A DNA stretch of 31,220 bases, taken from assembly GCA_964619125.1 (NCBI GenBank), contig CAZUCA010000039.1, forward strand, positions 1 to 31,220. Reading direction: 5' to 3'. This DNA is from Owenweeksia sp964619125 (GTDB lineage Bacteria > Bacteroidota > Bacteroidia > Flavobacteriales > Schleiferiaceae). Each line of letters begins with the position of its first letter. Position 1 is the first letter of the stretch. Under the pieces are notes generated by a model. It worked only from the letters and a program-made list of their open reading frames with translations, ran no database searches and was not told the origin of the DNA. Below, piece by piece: positions 14,015-22,022 of the stretch. A program made the position numbers and the translations under genes.

Positions 14015-17000
14015 ATGGCGCGCAAGTATCCTGAATTCAAGCACTTAAATCTCACTGAGGTCCATAAGCAGATTCTTGAGTACTGGAAAGAAAATAAGAC
14101 TTTCGAGAAGAGTATCAGCACCCGCGAGGGCAAGCCCTCCTTCACCTTTTACGAAGGACCACCCTCTGCCAATGGTCTGCCCGGCATTCACCACGTGATG
14201 GGCCGTACCATAAAGGATATTTTTTGCCGCTTCAAAACCCTGGAAGGTTTTCAGGTAAAGCGCAAGGCTGGCTGGGATACACATGGGTTGCCCGTTGAGC
14301 TGGGCGTAGAAAAGGAACTCGGTATCACCAAGGAGGATATCGGCACTAAAATATCGGTGGCCGAATACAACGAGGCCTGTAAAAAGGCAGTGATGCGCTA
14401 CACCGACACCTGGAATGACCTTACCGAGAAAATGGGCTACTGGGTGGATATGGATGATCCCTATGTGACCTACAAATCGAAATACATGGAATCGGTGTGG
14501 TGGTTGCTAAAGCAGCTTTGGGATCAGGACCTGATCTACAAGGGTTACACCATTCAGCCTTACTCGCCCGCTGCCGGTACCGGTCTCAGCTCGCATGAGC
14601 TTAATATGCCCGGCTGCTACCAGGATGTGAAAGACACCTCCATGATTGCGCAATTTCCTATGCGGCGCGATGAGCGTTTTGAGAAGACTTTCGGTGACGC
14701 CGTTAAGGTGACCGATAAGGTTTACTTCCTCGCCTGGACCACCACCCCCTGGACCCTGCCTTCCAATACGGCCCTTACGGTAGGCAAGAGCATTGTATAC
14801 CAGTTGGTGGAAACTTTTAACATGTACACCGGCGAGCCACAAAAAGTAATGCTGGCCAAAAACCTGGTGGGTAAATATTTTAAGGAAGAGCAGAAAGACC
14901 AGCCGCTGGAAGACTATGACGGCAGCGGTAAAAATATTCCCTGGCAGGTGGTGTGGGAAGGCCTGGGTGCCGACCTGCTGGAGCTTCGCTACGAGCAATT
15001 GCTTCCATACGCACAACCCTACGAAAACCCTGAAAATGCCTTCCGCGTGATTGCCGGTGACTTTGTAACTACCGAAGACGGTACCGGCATTGTACACACC
15101 GCGCCCACCTTTGGTGCCGACGATGCCAAGGTGGCGCGTGAAGCCAGTCCCGCTGTGCCGCCCATGTTGGTGCTCGACGAAAACGACAACCCGGTGCCAC
15201 TGGTAGACCTGCAGGGACGTTTCCGCAAGGAGATGGGCGAACTGGGTGGCAAATACGTGAAAAACGAATACTACGCCGAGGGCGAGGCTCCCGAGAAATC
15301 GGTGGACGTGGAAATTGCCATCAAGCTCAAGGAGGAAAACAAGGCCTTCAAAGTGGAAAAGTACGTGCACAGCTACCCCCATTGCTGGCGAACTGACAAA
15401 CCGGTACTATACTATCCGCTGGATTCCTGGTTCATTAAGGTAACCGAAAAGAAGGAACGCCTGGTGGCCCTGAATAAAACCATCAACTGGAAGCCTAAAT
15501 CAACCGGTGAAGGCCGTTTTGGCAACTGGCTCGAAAATGCCAATGACTGGAACCTGAGCCGCTCGCGCTACTGGGGAATTCCCCTGCCCATCTGGAGTAC
15601 TGAAGATGGTAGCGAACGCCGTATTTTCGGCAGTGTGGAGGAACTTAAGCAAGCTTGTGACGAAGCGGTGAAAGCCGGCCTCATGGACAAGCACCCCCTG
15701 GAAAACTTCCAGCCCGGCGACTTCTCTGAAGAAAATTACGACACGGTGGATCTGCACCGTCATATTGTAGATGACATTGTATTGCTTTCTAAAGAAGGTA
15801 AGCCCATGCGCCGCGAGGCGGACCTGATCGACGTGTGGTTCGACTCCGGCAGCATGCCCTATGCCCAGTGGCATTACCCCTTTGAGAATGAAGACATCTT
15901 CAAAGGACAATATCCAGCCGATTTTATCGCCGAAGGAGTAGACCAGACCCGGGGTTGGTTCTATACCCTGCACACTATTGCCGGGATGGTATTCGACTCG
16001 GTGGCCTACAAAAATGTAGTGTCCAACGGTTTGGTACTCGACAAGAATGGTCAAAAGATGTCGAAACGCCTGGGCAACGCTATTGACCCCTTTGAGACAA
16101 TAGAAAAATACGGCATTGACGCGGTGCGCTGGTATATGATTGCCAACGCCCAACCCTGGGACAATCTGAAGTTTGACCTGGAGGGGGTTGCCGAGGTGCA
16201 GCGCAAGTTCTTTGGCACTCTTTACAACACCTACAGCTTCTTTGCCCTTTATGCCAATATCGATGACTTTGCCTGGGATTCGGCCAAGCTTAGCAAAATG
16301 GAGGATCGTCCCGAGCTCGACCGCTGGATTATCTCCCGGCTGCAGGAAGTAAAGGAAACCGTGTGCAAAAGTCTCGATGACTACGAGCCTACCCGTGCCG
16401 CCCGCGCCATGCAATACTTTGTAGACGAGGAGCTCAGCAACTGGTATGTGCGTTTATGCCGCCGCCGTTTCTGGAAAGGAGAAATGAATGAGGACAAGAA
16501 AATGGCCTATGAAACGTTGTACGAATGCCTTTTCACCCTCAGTCAGCTAATGAGTCCTATCGCACCCTTCTTTGGCGACTGGCTGTACCAGAACCTGTCC
16601 GCTCATCTGCCCGAAGGCAATAAGGAGGAATCGGTACATCTCACTTATCTGAGTGAAGCCCGTCAGCAGCTAATCGACGAGCACCTGAACCAGCGCATGG
16701 AATTGGCCCAGCAGTTGAGCTCAATGGTACTGTCTCTGCGCAAAAAGGAAAGCATAAAGGTGCGCCAGCCCTTGCAGAAAATGATGGTGCCAGCCCTGAA
16801 AGACGAGCTGGTGGAGCTGATAGAAAGTGTGCGCGACATTGTGCTGGCAGAGGTAAATGTTAAGGAACTTGAAATACTCCGAGACATCAGTGGAGTACTC
16901 GTAAAAAAGATAAAACCTGACTTTAAAAAACTAGGACCCCGCTATGGCAAGATGATGAAACAAATTGCCGCGGAAATCCAGCAGCTTGAGCAGGCAGAAA

Positions 17001-17422
17001 TTGACCTACTGGAGCGTGAAGGAAGTCTAGAACTGGAGGTGAACGGACAAACGGTGGAACTTTTCCAGGACGATGTTGACATCACCACTGAGGATATTCC
17101 AGGCTGGTTGGTAGCTACCGAAGGTAATATTACGGTAGCACTGGATGTGACTCTTAGCGAGGAACTTCGCTATGAAGGAATGGCCCGCGAACTGGTAAAC
17201 CGGGTGCAAAACCTGCGTAAAGACAGCGGTTTTGAAGTAACCGATCGCATTTATTTAAAGGTGCAAAATGAACCGGAGCTCAAACCTGCGGTTGAAGCCA
17301 ATCGTGATTATATAAAAAGTGAAACGCTGGCCAACGAACTCGAGTGGGTAGATGCCCTCGAAAATGGTCAGCCTGTTGAATTTGACGGCCTGGAAACCGC
17401 AATTTCCGTAAGGAAAATCTGA
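14015..17422 (+). CDS. ileS: Isoleucyl-tRNA synthetase, type 2 (eukaryote-like)
   Basis: The enzyme charges tRNA-Ile in the cytoplasm. With 1135 residues it has the type 2 form: KRKAGWDTHGLPVELGVEKE after the first signature, a large CP1 editing insertion (about residues 200-430), and a long C-terminal region without the zinc finger of type 1 enzymes. The second signature is KMSKR at 681-685. The first signature, normally HIGH, reads GIHH at residues 57-60 (ANGLPGIHHVMGRT aligns base for base with the E. coli ANGSIHIGHS segment), so its first and third residues are exchanged. Type 2 enzymes are known for low sensitivity to mupirocin. This is the only ileS in the window. The promoter seems to be just upstream, with a 26-base leader after the -7 box. 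Confidence 0.97.
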   Translation: MARKYPEFKHLNLTEVHKQILEYWKENKTFEKSISTREGKPSFTFYEGPPSANGLPGIHHVMGRTIKDIFCRFKTLEGFQVKRKAGWDTHGLPVELGVEKELGITKEDIGTKISVAEYNEACKKAVMRYTDTWNDLTEKMGYWVDMDDPYVTYKSKYMESVWWLLKQLWDQDLIYKGYTIQPYSPAAGTGLSSHELNMPGCYQDVKDTSMIAQFPMRRDERFEKTFGDAVKVTDKVYFLAWTTTPWTLPSNTALTVGKSIVYQLVETFNMYTGEPQKVMLAKNLVGKYFKEEQKDQPLEDYDGSGKNIPWQVVWEGLGADLLELRYEQLLPYAQPYENPENAFRVIAGDFVTTEDGTGIVHTAPTFGADDAKVAREASPAVPPMLVLDENDNPVPLVDLQGRFRKEMGELGGKYVKNEYYAEGEAPEKSVDVEIAIKLKEENKAFKVEKYVHSYPHCWRTDKPVLYYPLDSWFIKVTEKKERLVALNKTINWKPKSTGEGRFGNWLENANDWNLSRSRYWGIPLPIWSTEDGSERRIFGSVEELKQACDEAVKAGLMDKHPLENFQPGDFSEENYDTVDLHRHIVDDIVLLSKEGKPMRREADLIDVWFDSGSMPYAQWHYPFENEDIFKGQYPADFIAEGVDQTRGWFYTLHTIAGMVFDSVAYKNVVSNGLVLDKNGQKMSKRLGNAIDPFETIEKYGIDAVRWYMIANAQPWDNLKFDLEGVAEVQRKFFGTLYNTYSFFALYANIDDFAWDSAKLSKMEDRPELDRWIISRLQEVKETVCKSLDDYEPTRAARAMQYFVDEELSNWYVRLCRRRFWKGEMNEDKKMAYETLYECLFTLSQLMSPIAPFFGDWLYQNLSAHLPEGNKEESVHLTYLSEARQQLIDEHLNQRMELAQQLSSMVLSLRKKESIKVRQPLQKMMVPALKDELVELIESVRDIVLAEVNVKELEILRDISGVLVKKIKPDFKKLGPRYGKMMKQIAAEIQQLEQAEIDLLEREGSLELEVNGQTVELFQDDVDITTEDIPGWLVATEGNITVALDVTLSEELRYEGMARELVNRVQNLRKDSGFEVTDRIYLKVQNEPELKPAVEANRDYIKSETLANELEWVDALENGQPVEFDGLETAISVRKI

Positions 17423-17436
17423 ATATATTTAATTTC

Positions 17437-17444
17437 TATATTTG
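17437..17444 (+). promoter_or_regulatory. Predicted -7 box for the dksA-like/lspA pair
   Basis: TATATTTG is a full match to TAnnTTTG and lies in the 75-base gap after ileS. I see no convincing -33 box at the right distance. It would give a leader of about 45 bases. Confidence 0.4.
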
Positions 17445-17497
17445 GCTGCAGTTCCAAGCTAACAAAGCTGTTAACCCATTGTAAAAACCTATGAATC

Positions 17498-17881
17498 ATG
17501 GCAGAACAAAAAGAAAAAGTTCGCTATTCTGATGAGGAACTAAAGGAGTTCAAAGTTATTATTGAACAGAAGATCGATAAAGCTGTGCGCGACCTGGAGT
17601 TGTTGAAGGAGACTTATGCTAACGATAAAAGCAACGGTACTGACGATACCTCCCCCACTTTTAAGGCCTTTGAAGAAGGAAGTGATACCATGAGCAAGGA
17701 AGCGAACAGTCAACTGGCTTCCCGTCAGGAGAAGTTTATTCGCGACCTTAAAAACGCTCTGGTACGCATCGAAAACAAAACCTACGGCATTTGCCGGGTC
17801 ACAGGTAAGCTTATTGACAAGCAACGATTGAAACTGGTGCCACATGCCACCCTTAGTATCGAAGCCAAAAACCGTCAATAA
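17498..17881 (+). CDS. TraR/DksA-family transcription regulator with degenerate zinc finger
   Basis: The 127-residue protein has the DksA layout: a charged helical hairpin (about residues 10-90) that in DksA enters the RNA polymerase secondary channel, and then the zinc-finger region YGICRVTGKLIDKQRLKLVPHATLS. Only one cysteine (C99) remains of the four that bind zinc, so metal binding as in E. coli DksA is unlikely. The surrounding residues are well kept, as I recall for other Bacteroidota homologues. The hairpin tip carries several acidic residues (NGTDDTS, EEGSDTMS). The gene is followed after 6 bases by lspA, so the two are probably co-transcribed. The role in transcription control is inferred from the family. 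Confidence 0.88.
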   Translation: MAEQKEKVRYSDEELKEFKVIIEQKIDKAVRDLELLKETYANDKSNGTDDTSPTFKAFEEGSDTMSKEANSQLASRQEKFIRDLKNALVRIENKTYGICRVTGKLIDKQRLKLVPHATLSIEAKNRQ

Positions 17882-17887
17882 GAAGAC

Positions 17888-18478
17888 TTGAAAAGAGCCA
17901 CTATTATTATCCTCCTGGTACTGTTGGCCGACCAGGCCTTAAAAATCTGGATCAAAACCAACATGTACCTGGGGCAGGAATTTCGTATTGCCGATTGGTT
18001 CATTATCCACTTTACCGAAAACCCGGGTATGGCCTTCGGGGCTGAGATCGGTGGCGCCTATGGCAAACCGCTGCTTACCATCTTCCGCATCATTGTAGTG
18101 GTAGGTATTTTTTACTGGCTCCAGAAGCTGGTGAAACAAAATGTGAAGCCGGTGGCCATTACCGCCGTGGCCCTGATTTTTGCCGGGGCGGTAGGCAATA
18201 TTATTGATTCCCTCTTCTACGGCTTGTTGTTTGGCGACAGCCACGGACAAGTCGCCAGCTTCCTGCCCGAGGCCGGTGGTTATACCAGCTTCCTGCACGG
18301 CAAAGTGGTAGACATGTTTTACTTTCCCCTGTTCCGGGGCTTTTTACCGGAGTGGCTACCTTTTTGGGGCGGCGACTATTTTATCTTTTTCCGGCCCGTC
18401 TTTAACCTGGCCGATGCCGCCATCTCCGTGGGGGTAGGCCTGCTTCTGCTCTTCCAGAAAGAAGTCTTTAAAAACTAG
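17888..18478 (+). CDS. lspA: Lipoprotein signal peptidase (signal peptidase II)
   Basis: LspA cleaves the signal peptide from diacylated prolipoproteins in the inner membrane; substrates here should include the lipoproteins at 11313-12212 and 26566-27066. The 196 residues form four membrane helices with the aspartyl protease dyad in GNIIDS (D107) and FNLADAAIS (D176). HFTENPGMAFG (N45) is a further family motif. It is longer than the E. coli enzyme (about 164 residues) because of an extra loop between the catalytic helices (about 112-165), as commonly seen in Bacteroidota. The only plausible start is TTG at 17888, giving KRATIIILLVLLADQALK. It follows the dksA-like gene by 6 bases. Confidence 0.95.
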   Translation: MKRATIIILLVLLADQALKIWIKTNMYLGQEFRIADWFIIHFTENPGMAFGAEIGGAYGKPLLTIFRIIVVVGIFYWLQKLVKQNVKPVAITAVALIFAGAVGNIIDSLFYGLLFGDSHGQVASFLPEAGGYTSFLHGKVVDMFYFPLFRGFLPEWLPFWGGDYFIFFRPVFNLADAAISVGVGLLLLFQKEVFKN

Positions 18479-18497
18479 CTTTCCCTAACGGCCATAG

Positions 18498-18559
18498 CAG
18501 CCTGACATCGTCAGCCCGCCATTGTCTTCCCTGATTACCGGGGTCTGTCTCAGCCTGAC
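18498..18559. repeat. Short repeats in the lspA-padR spacer
   Basis: The nine bases CAGCCTGAC occur at 18498-18506 and 18551-18559. The first overlaps a small palindrome, CTGAC-ATC-GTCAG (18502-18514). No T-run follows, so it is not a clear terminator. It may be the remains of a dispersed intergenic repeat. Confidence 0.3.
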
Positions 18560-18564
18560 TTCCC

Positions 18565-18595
18565 TTGACATACTTAAGATTCTTGGGTATCTTAG
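18565..18595 (+). promoter_or_regulatory. Predicted padR promoter giving a near-leaderless transcript
   Basis: TTG (start of TTGACA) at 18565-18567 and TATCTTAG at 18588-18595 are separated by 20 bases. The ATG at 18601 is only 5 bases after the -7 box, about where transcription should begin. The TTG is also the first codon of the longest open frame, which is therefore not the true start. Confidence 0.5.
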
Positions 18596-18600
18596 CGGCT

Positions 18601-18936
18601 ATGAAAACTCAGCTGCTGCTCAAGGGGACGCTTAGCACCCTGGTTTTAAAACTACTGGCCCAAAACGGCCAGATGTACGGCTATGAAATCATTCAGCGCA
18701 TCACCGCCGCTAGTGATGAGCGCCTCAAGATTACCGAAGGTGCGCTTTACCCCACCCTGCATAAGCTGGAAGCGGAAGGTTTATTGGAAACCGAAAAACG
18801 ACCGGTTTCGGGAAGAGTGCGCAAGTACTATGCGCTGAGCCCGAAAGGAAAGAAGGCCTGTGAGGATAAACTAAGCCAGTTGCGCGACTTCATCGATTCT
18901 GTTCAAAACCTGATTAGCTCACCCGCAAAACAATAG
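18601..18936 (+). CDS. PadR-family transcription regulator
   Basis: The 111-residue protein is a winged-helix PadR repressor. It shows KGTLSTLVLKLLAQNGQMYGYEI at the N-terminus, the recognition region KITEGALYPTLHKLEAEGLL, the wing GRVRKYYALSPKGKK, and a dimerising C-terminal helix. ATG 18601 is chosen because KTQLLLKGTLS is the usual family opening and the upstream TTG falls in the -33 box. The next gene begins 2 bases after its stop and encodes a membrane protein, a common arrangement in which PadR controls its own operon. The inducer is unknown. Confidence 0.92.
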   Translation: MKTQLLLKGTLSTLVLKLLAQNGQMYGYEIIQRITAASDERLKITEGALYPTLHKLEAEGLLETEKRPVSGRVRKYYALSPKGKKACEDKLSQLRDFIDSVQNLISSPAKQ

Positions 18937-18938
18937 CA

Positions 18939-19583
18939 ATGGAACCTGCCAAACTGAGAGCAATTCGCCGTTATCTCGCCTTTAATGACATCAAGTATCG
19001 CGATGTGCAAGCCGAATTAGTAGATCACTTTGCCAGCGCGGTTGAAAAAATTGAAAAGGACAAACCAGCTATCAGCTTTAAAGAAGCCTTGCTGGAAGCG
19101 CACCGCAAATTTGGCGGCCGCAGGCAACTTCGTCACTATATGGATCAGGCGGAGAAAAAGGTAGAGCGCAAGACCTGGCGCCTGCTTGGGCGTGCCATCA
19201 TCAGCCAGTTTGATTGGCCACAATTTTTGCTCACACTTGGCATCACAGCTTTTTGGTTCGTCCTTACCCCCCGGCTGCCCTTTGAATTTGGTTGGCTTAC
19301 CCTGGGATTTCTTCTCGCCTTTATTGCTGTTGTAATTCGCAACTACTTTCACTTAAAGCGCGTACCGCTTTACCTGCCACGACAGGCAAACCGCAGTCTG
19401 GGTTCCCTGTTCATGATTGGTGGCTGGTACCCCACCATTGGCCATATATTTAACCAGATTGCGCCGACCTGGCCCTGGCTTGCCTGTTTTTACACGCTGA
19501 TGAGCCTCGCTTTGCTGGCTTTTATCAAAATTCCGCAACTTGCTATCGCAGAGACAGAACACTTATACCCTAATATCGGTTGA
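18939..19583 (+). CDS. Membrane protein paired with PadR (HAAS-like N-terminal domain)
   Basis: The 214-residue protein has a cytoplasmic helical N-terminus (about 1-85) with RRYLAFNDIKYRDVQAELVDH and EALLEAHRKFGGRRQLRHYM. This resembles the HAAS/DUF1700-type domains that recur beside PadR regulators. Four or so membrane helices follow (about 92-108, 113-132, 152-170, 178-195). The C-terminus ends in AETEHLYPNIG. I know no defined function; such proteins are thought to work with their PadR partner. The start is 2 bases after the padR stop, so the two are translated from one transcript. A weak hairpin follows its stop. Confidence 0.7.
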   Translation: MEPAKLRAIRRYLAFNDIKYRDVQAELVDHFASAVEKIEKDKPAISFKEALLEAHRKFGGRRQLRHYMDQAEKKVERKTWRLLGRAIISQFDWPQFLLTLGITAFWFVLTPRLPFEFGWLTLGFLLAFIAVVIRNYFHLKRVPLYLPRQANRSLGSLFMIGGWYPTIGHIFNQIAPTWPWLACFYTLMSLALLAFIKIPQLAIAETEHLYPNIG

Positions 19584-19597
19584 TTGGAACTATTCAC

Positions 19598-19624
19598 CTA
19601 AAGCGCTGCTGCGCTTAGCATTTT
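19598..19624 (+). terminator. Possible terminator after the padR pair
   Basis: CTAAAGCGC (19598-19606) pairs with GCGCTTAG (19611-19618) with one bulged base around a TGCT loop, followed by CATTTT. The T-run is short, so it is a moderate candidate. Confidence 0.45.
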
Positions 19625-19629
19625 CATCT

Positions 19630-19637
19630 TAGATTTG
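19630..19637 (+). promoter_or_regulatory. Possible -7 box of the SIS isomerase gene
   Basis: TAGATTTG is a full match to TAnnTTTG, 21 bases before the GTG start at 19659. No good -33 box is visible because the region is taken by the preceding hairpin. Confidence 0.4.
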
Positions 19638-19658
19638 ATCCCTTATAAATAATAGCCT

Positions 19659-20648
19659 GTGAAAGATCTGATTAGCAATTTCAGTCAGCATATTGCCGAC
19701 GCCATTACCACCATTCAAAATACTGATTTTCACCGGCCTTCTATCGAAATTCAAAATGTATTGATTACCGGCCTGGGGGGCTCAGGAATCGGTGGCAGTA
19801 TTGTGGCCGAGATTACTGCCCAGGATGCCTCCGTACCGGTGGTGGTAAACAAGGATTACGCTATCCCCGCCTTTGTAGGTCCCAACACCCTGGTGATTGC
19901 CTGCTCCTACAGTGGTAATACCGAAGAAACGCTGATGGCTACCCACAAGGCTCTGGAGAAGGGAGCTGAGGTAGCCTGTATTACTTCCGGTGGAGAACTG
20001 CTGGAACTGGCGCAACAACGCAATCTGAACGTAATCAGCATGCAGGGTGGCAATCCGCCCCGCAGCATGTTTGGCTATTCCTTTTCCTTCCTCTGCTATT
20101 ACCTCAAATTTTATGGCATAGCCGAGGTGCCGGTACTGGAGCAGTTGGAGTCAGCCATTAAGCTTCTCAATAACGAGGAAGCCGATATACTGGTGGAGGC
20201 CGAGCGCCTCGCCAATCACCTGAAAGGAAAAACGCCCATCGTTTACGCGGTAAGCGGAGGCCTGGGCGTGGCCGCCCGCTGGCGCCAGCAGCTCAATGAA
20301 AATGCTAAAATGCTCGCCTGGGAGGCCCAAATCCCCGAAATGAACCACAACGAGCTGGTTGGCTGGGAAGGCGGTGACGAGGCATACGCACCCATTTTCC
20401 TGCGCAATAAGAGCGACTTTGACCGCAACCAGAAACGCATTGAAATTATCCAGAAGATTATTAAGGAAAAAGCCGGCCAGATCCAGGAAGTGTGGAGCAA
20501 AGGCGACAACGCCATCGAACGCAGCCTCTACCTGGTACACTTTGGCGATTGGGTTTCCTTTTATCTCTCTGAAGCCAACCAGGTGGATATTATGGACATC
20601 AAATCCATTGATCTTTTAAAGTCTGAGTTATCGAAAATACCCCTCTGA
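19659..20648 (+). CDS. Bifunctional phosphoglucose/phosphomannose isomerase (SIS domains)
   Basis: The 329-residue protein interconverts fructose 6-phosphate with glucose 6-phosphate and mannose 6-phosphate. Two SIS domains are visible. The first has GLGGSGIGGS (38-47) and the phosphate-binding SYSGNTEET (83-91). The second begins near residue 190 and contains IPEMNHNELVGW (M228 to W236), whose His and Glu are the catalytic signature of the archaeal-type dual-specificity enzyme. The start is GTG at 19659, supported by the KDLISNFSQHI opening and a -7-like box 21 bases upstream. Its stop overlaps the probable lipB start region. Confidence 0.9.
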   Translation: MKDLISNFSQHIADAITTIQNTDFHRPSIEIQNVLITGLGGSGIGGSIVAEITAQDASVPVVVNKDYAIPAFVGPNTLVIACSYSGNTEETLMATHKALEKGAEVACITSGGELLELAQQRNLNVISMQGGNPPRSMFGYSFSFLCYYLKFYGIAEVPVLEQLESAIKLLNNEEADILVEAERLANHLKGKTPIVYAVSGGLGVAARWRQQLNENAKMLAWEAQIPEMNHNELVGWEGGDEAYAPIFLRNKSDFDRNQKRIEIIQKIIKEKAGQIQEVWSKGDNAIERSLYLVHFGDWVSFYLSEANQVDIMDIKSIDLLKSELSKIPL

Positions 20649-21343
20649 AAAGGACGGTCCACTTTCAGGACCTGGGCCTGATAGACTATAAAGAAGCCTG
20701 GGACTACCAGGAGAAACTCTTTCATACTACGGTAAACAACAAGTGGGAAAACCGCAAGCGGACGGAGCCGGTCCCCACCAGCGACCACTTGCTCTTTTGT
20801 GAGCATCCCCACGTTTATACCCTGGGGAAAAGTGGCAAAATTGAGCACCTGCTCGCCGATGAAGACAAACTGAAAGCGGCGGGCGCCACATTTTACAAGA
20901 TCAACCGTGGCGGCGATATCACCTATCACGGTCCCGGTCAGCTGGTGGGTTACCCCATTCTCGACCTCGATCATTTTTTCCCTGATGTACACAAATACCT
21001 GCGCTTTCTGGAGGAGGTTTTCATCAAAGTGATGGCCGATTATGGCCTCCAAGGCGAACGCTCCGACTCAGAAACAGGGGTATGGCTGGAGGTGGGCAGC
21101 GAACGGGCCCGTAAAATCTGCGCAATGGGAGTAAGGGCCAGCCGCTGGGTTACTATGCACGGCTGGGCTTTCAATGTTAATACCGACCTCAGCTATTTTA
21201 CCAACATCGTTCCCTGCGGGATAGCTGATAAGGATGTCACCTCCCTCGAGCGCGAGCTGGGCCATGAGGTGCCAATGGCAGAAGTAAAACAAAAAGCCCG
21301 GCACTACTTCGAAGAGATTTTCGGAGTAGCGCTAAAGCCGTAG
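20645..21343 (+). CDS. lipB: Lipoyl(octanoyl) transferase LipB with non-standard start
   Basis: LipB moves octanoate from acyl carrier protein to the lipoyl domains of 2-oxo-acid dehydrogenases. Family motifs are FCEHPHVYTLGKSG, NRGGDITYHGPGQLVGYP, ARKICAMGVRASRWVTMHG (catalytic Lys) and NIVPCGIADK (catalytic Cys). The conserved N-terminal segment VHFQDLGLIDYKEAWDYQE is encoded in frame upstream of the first ATG/GTG/TTG (TTG 20789). The frame is open only from 20627, so the start must be CTG 20645, overlapping the isomerase TGA, or ATC 20630; TTG 20789 would remove 48 conserved residues. I favour CTG 20645, giving 232 residues. The gene appears translationally coupled to the isomerase gene. 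Confidence 0.88.
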   Translation: MKRTVHFQDLGLIDYKEAWDYQEKLFHTTVNNKWENRKRTEPVPTSDHLLFCEHPHVYTLGKSGKIEHLLADEDKLKAAGATFYKINRGGDITYHGPGQLVGYPILDLDHFFPDVHKYLRFLEEVFIKVMADYGLQGERSDSETGVWLEVGSERARKICAMGVRASRWVTMHGWAFNVNTDLSYFTNIVPCGIADKDVTSLERELGHEVPMAEVKQKARHYFEEIFGVALKP

Positions 21344-21348
21344 CAAAC

Positions 21349-21438
21349 CCACAAACTTCCCGCTCTCAACTATGGCCTGCTGACTATTGACTGCAAATGG
21401 TCGTTTGTAAACTATGAACTTCAGACTAGCGTTTGTGG
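21349..21438. repeat. Inverted repeat in the lipB/nadD convergent spacer
   Basis: CCACAAAC (21349-21356) and GTTTGTGG (21431-21438) are perfect 8-base inverted arms bounding the 100-base gap between two convergent genes. Inside, GTTTGT recurs near 21406, and ACTAT-based words (CAACTATGG, GACTATTGAC, AACTATGAAC) look like a degenerate tandem repeat. No T-rich hairpin typical of a terminator is present. Confidence 0.35.
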
Positions 21439-21443
21439 ACCAA

Positions 21444-22022
21444 TCACCGGTAAAACAATTCCTGATCAATATAATCCCACACCTTGGGAGGCAGCATAAA
21501 GCTGACATTCTTTCCCTCTTTTATGGCATCGCGAATGGAGGTTGAAGCCATTTGCATTATAGGCGCCTCGGTAAGGTGCACATTAGGATGGTCCTTTAGT
21601 TCACCACCATCGGCCTCAATGCGGGGGTAAACATAGATCTCGTGGTTATTGAGAATCCACTCATAATTGCGCCACTTGGGGAATGTCTGCAAATTATCGG
21701 CTCCCATGATCAGGGCAAAGTCGTGATCGGGGTACTTCTCTACGGCATGGGCCAGGGTAGTGGCGGTATACGAAGGCTGGGGCAGGTCAAACTCCATATT
21801 GCTCACCTTTAACTGGTAGGAATCTTCCAGGGCTAATTGCACCATGTGCAGGCGCTGGTAGTCGTCAAGAAGACTGCTCTTCTTTTTGTGGGGATTGTGG
21901 GGGGTTACCACAAACCACACCTCCTCCAGGTCGGTATACTCCAGCATATATTGGGCAATCACACAATGCCCGATATGGATCGGGTTAAAGGTGCCAAAGT
22001 ACAGTCCGGTTTTCTTTTTCAT
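21444..22022 (-). CDS. nadD: Nicotinate-nucleotide adenylyltransferase
   Basis: NadD joins ATP and nicotinate mononucleotide to form deamido-NAD. The 192 residues show the nucleotidyltransferase signature LYFGTFNPIHIGH (H16 and H19 of the HxGH motif), TPHNPHKKKSSL, the substrate-binding IMGADNLQTFPKW, and the C-terminal MASTSIRDAI (ISSTxIR-type motif). It is the last gene of yicC-gmk-nadD and its ATG overlaps the gmk stop (ATGA), implying translational coupling. Confidence 0.96.
   Translation of the reverse strand: MKKKTGLYFGTFNPIHIGHCVIAQYMLEYTDLEEVWFVVTPHNPHKKKSSLLDDYQRLHMVQLALEDSYQLKVSNMEFDLPQPSYTATTLAHAVEKYPDHDFALIMGADNLQTFPKWRNYEWILNNHEIYVYPRIEADGGELKDHPNVHLTEAPIMQMASTSIRDAIKEGKNVSFMLPPKVWDYIDQELFYR

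Noticed and set aside
14507..16414. Two long minus-strand open frames (291 and 304 codons) inside ileS
   Set aside because: They lie antisense to a full, well-conserved ileS and show no recognisable domains. They are shadow frames caused by codon bias.
21349..21438. Transposon ends or attachment site bounded by the 8-base inverted repeat
   Set aside because: The enclosed 74 bases carry no gene, no target duplication is seen, and 8-base arms can arise by chance.
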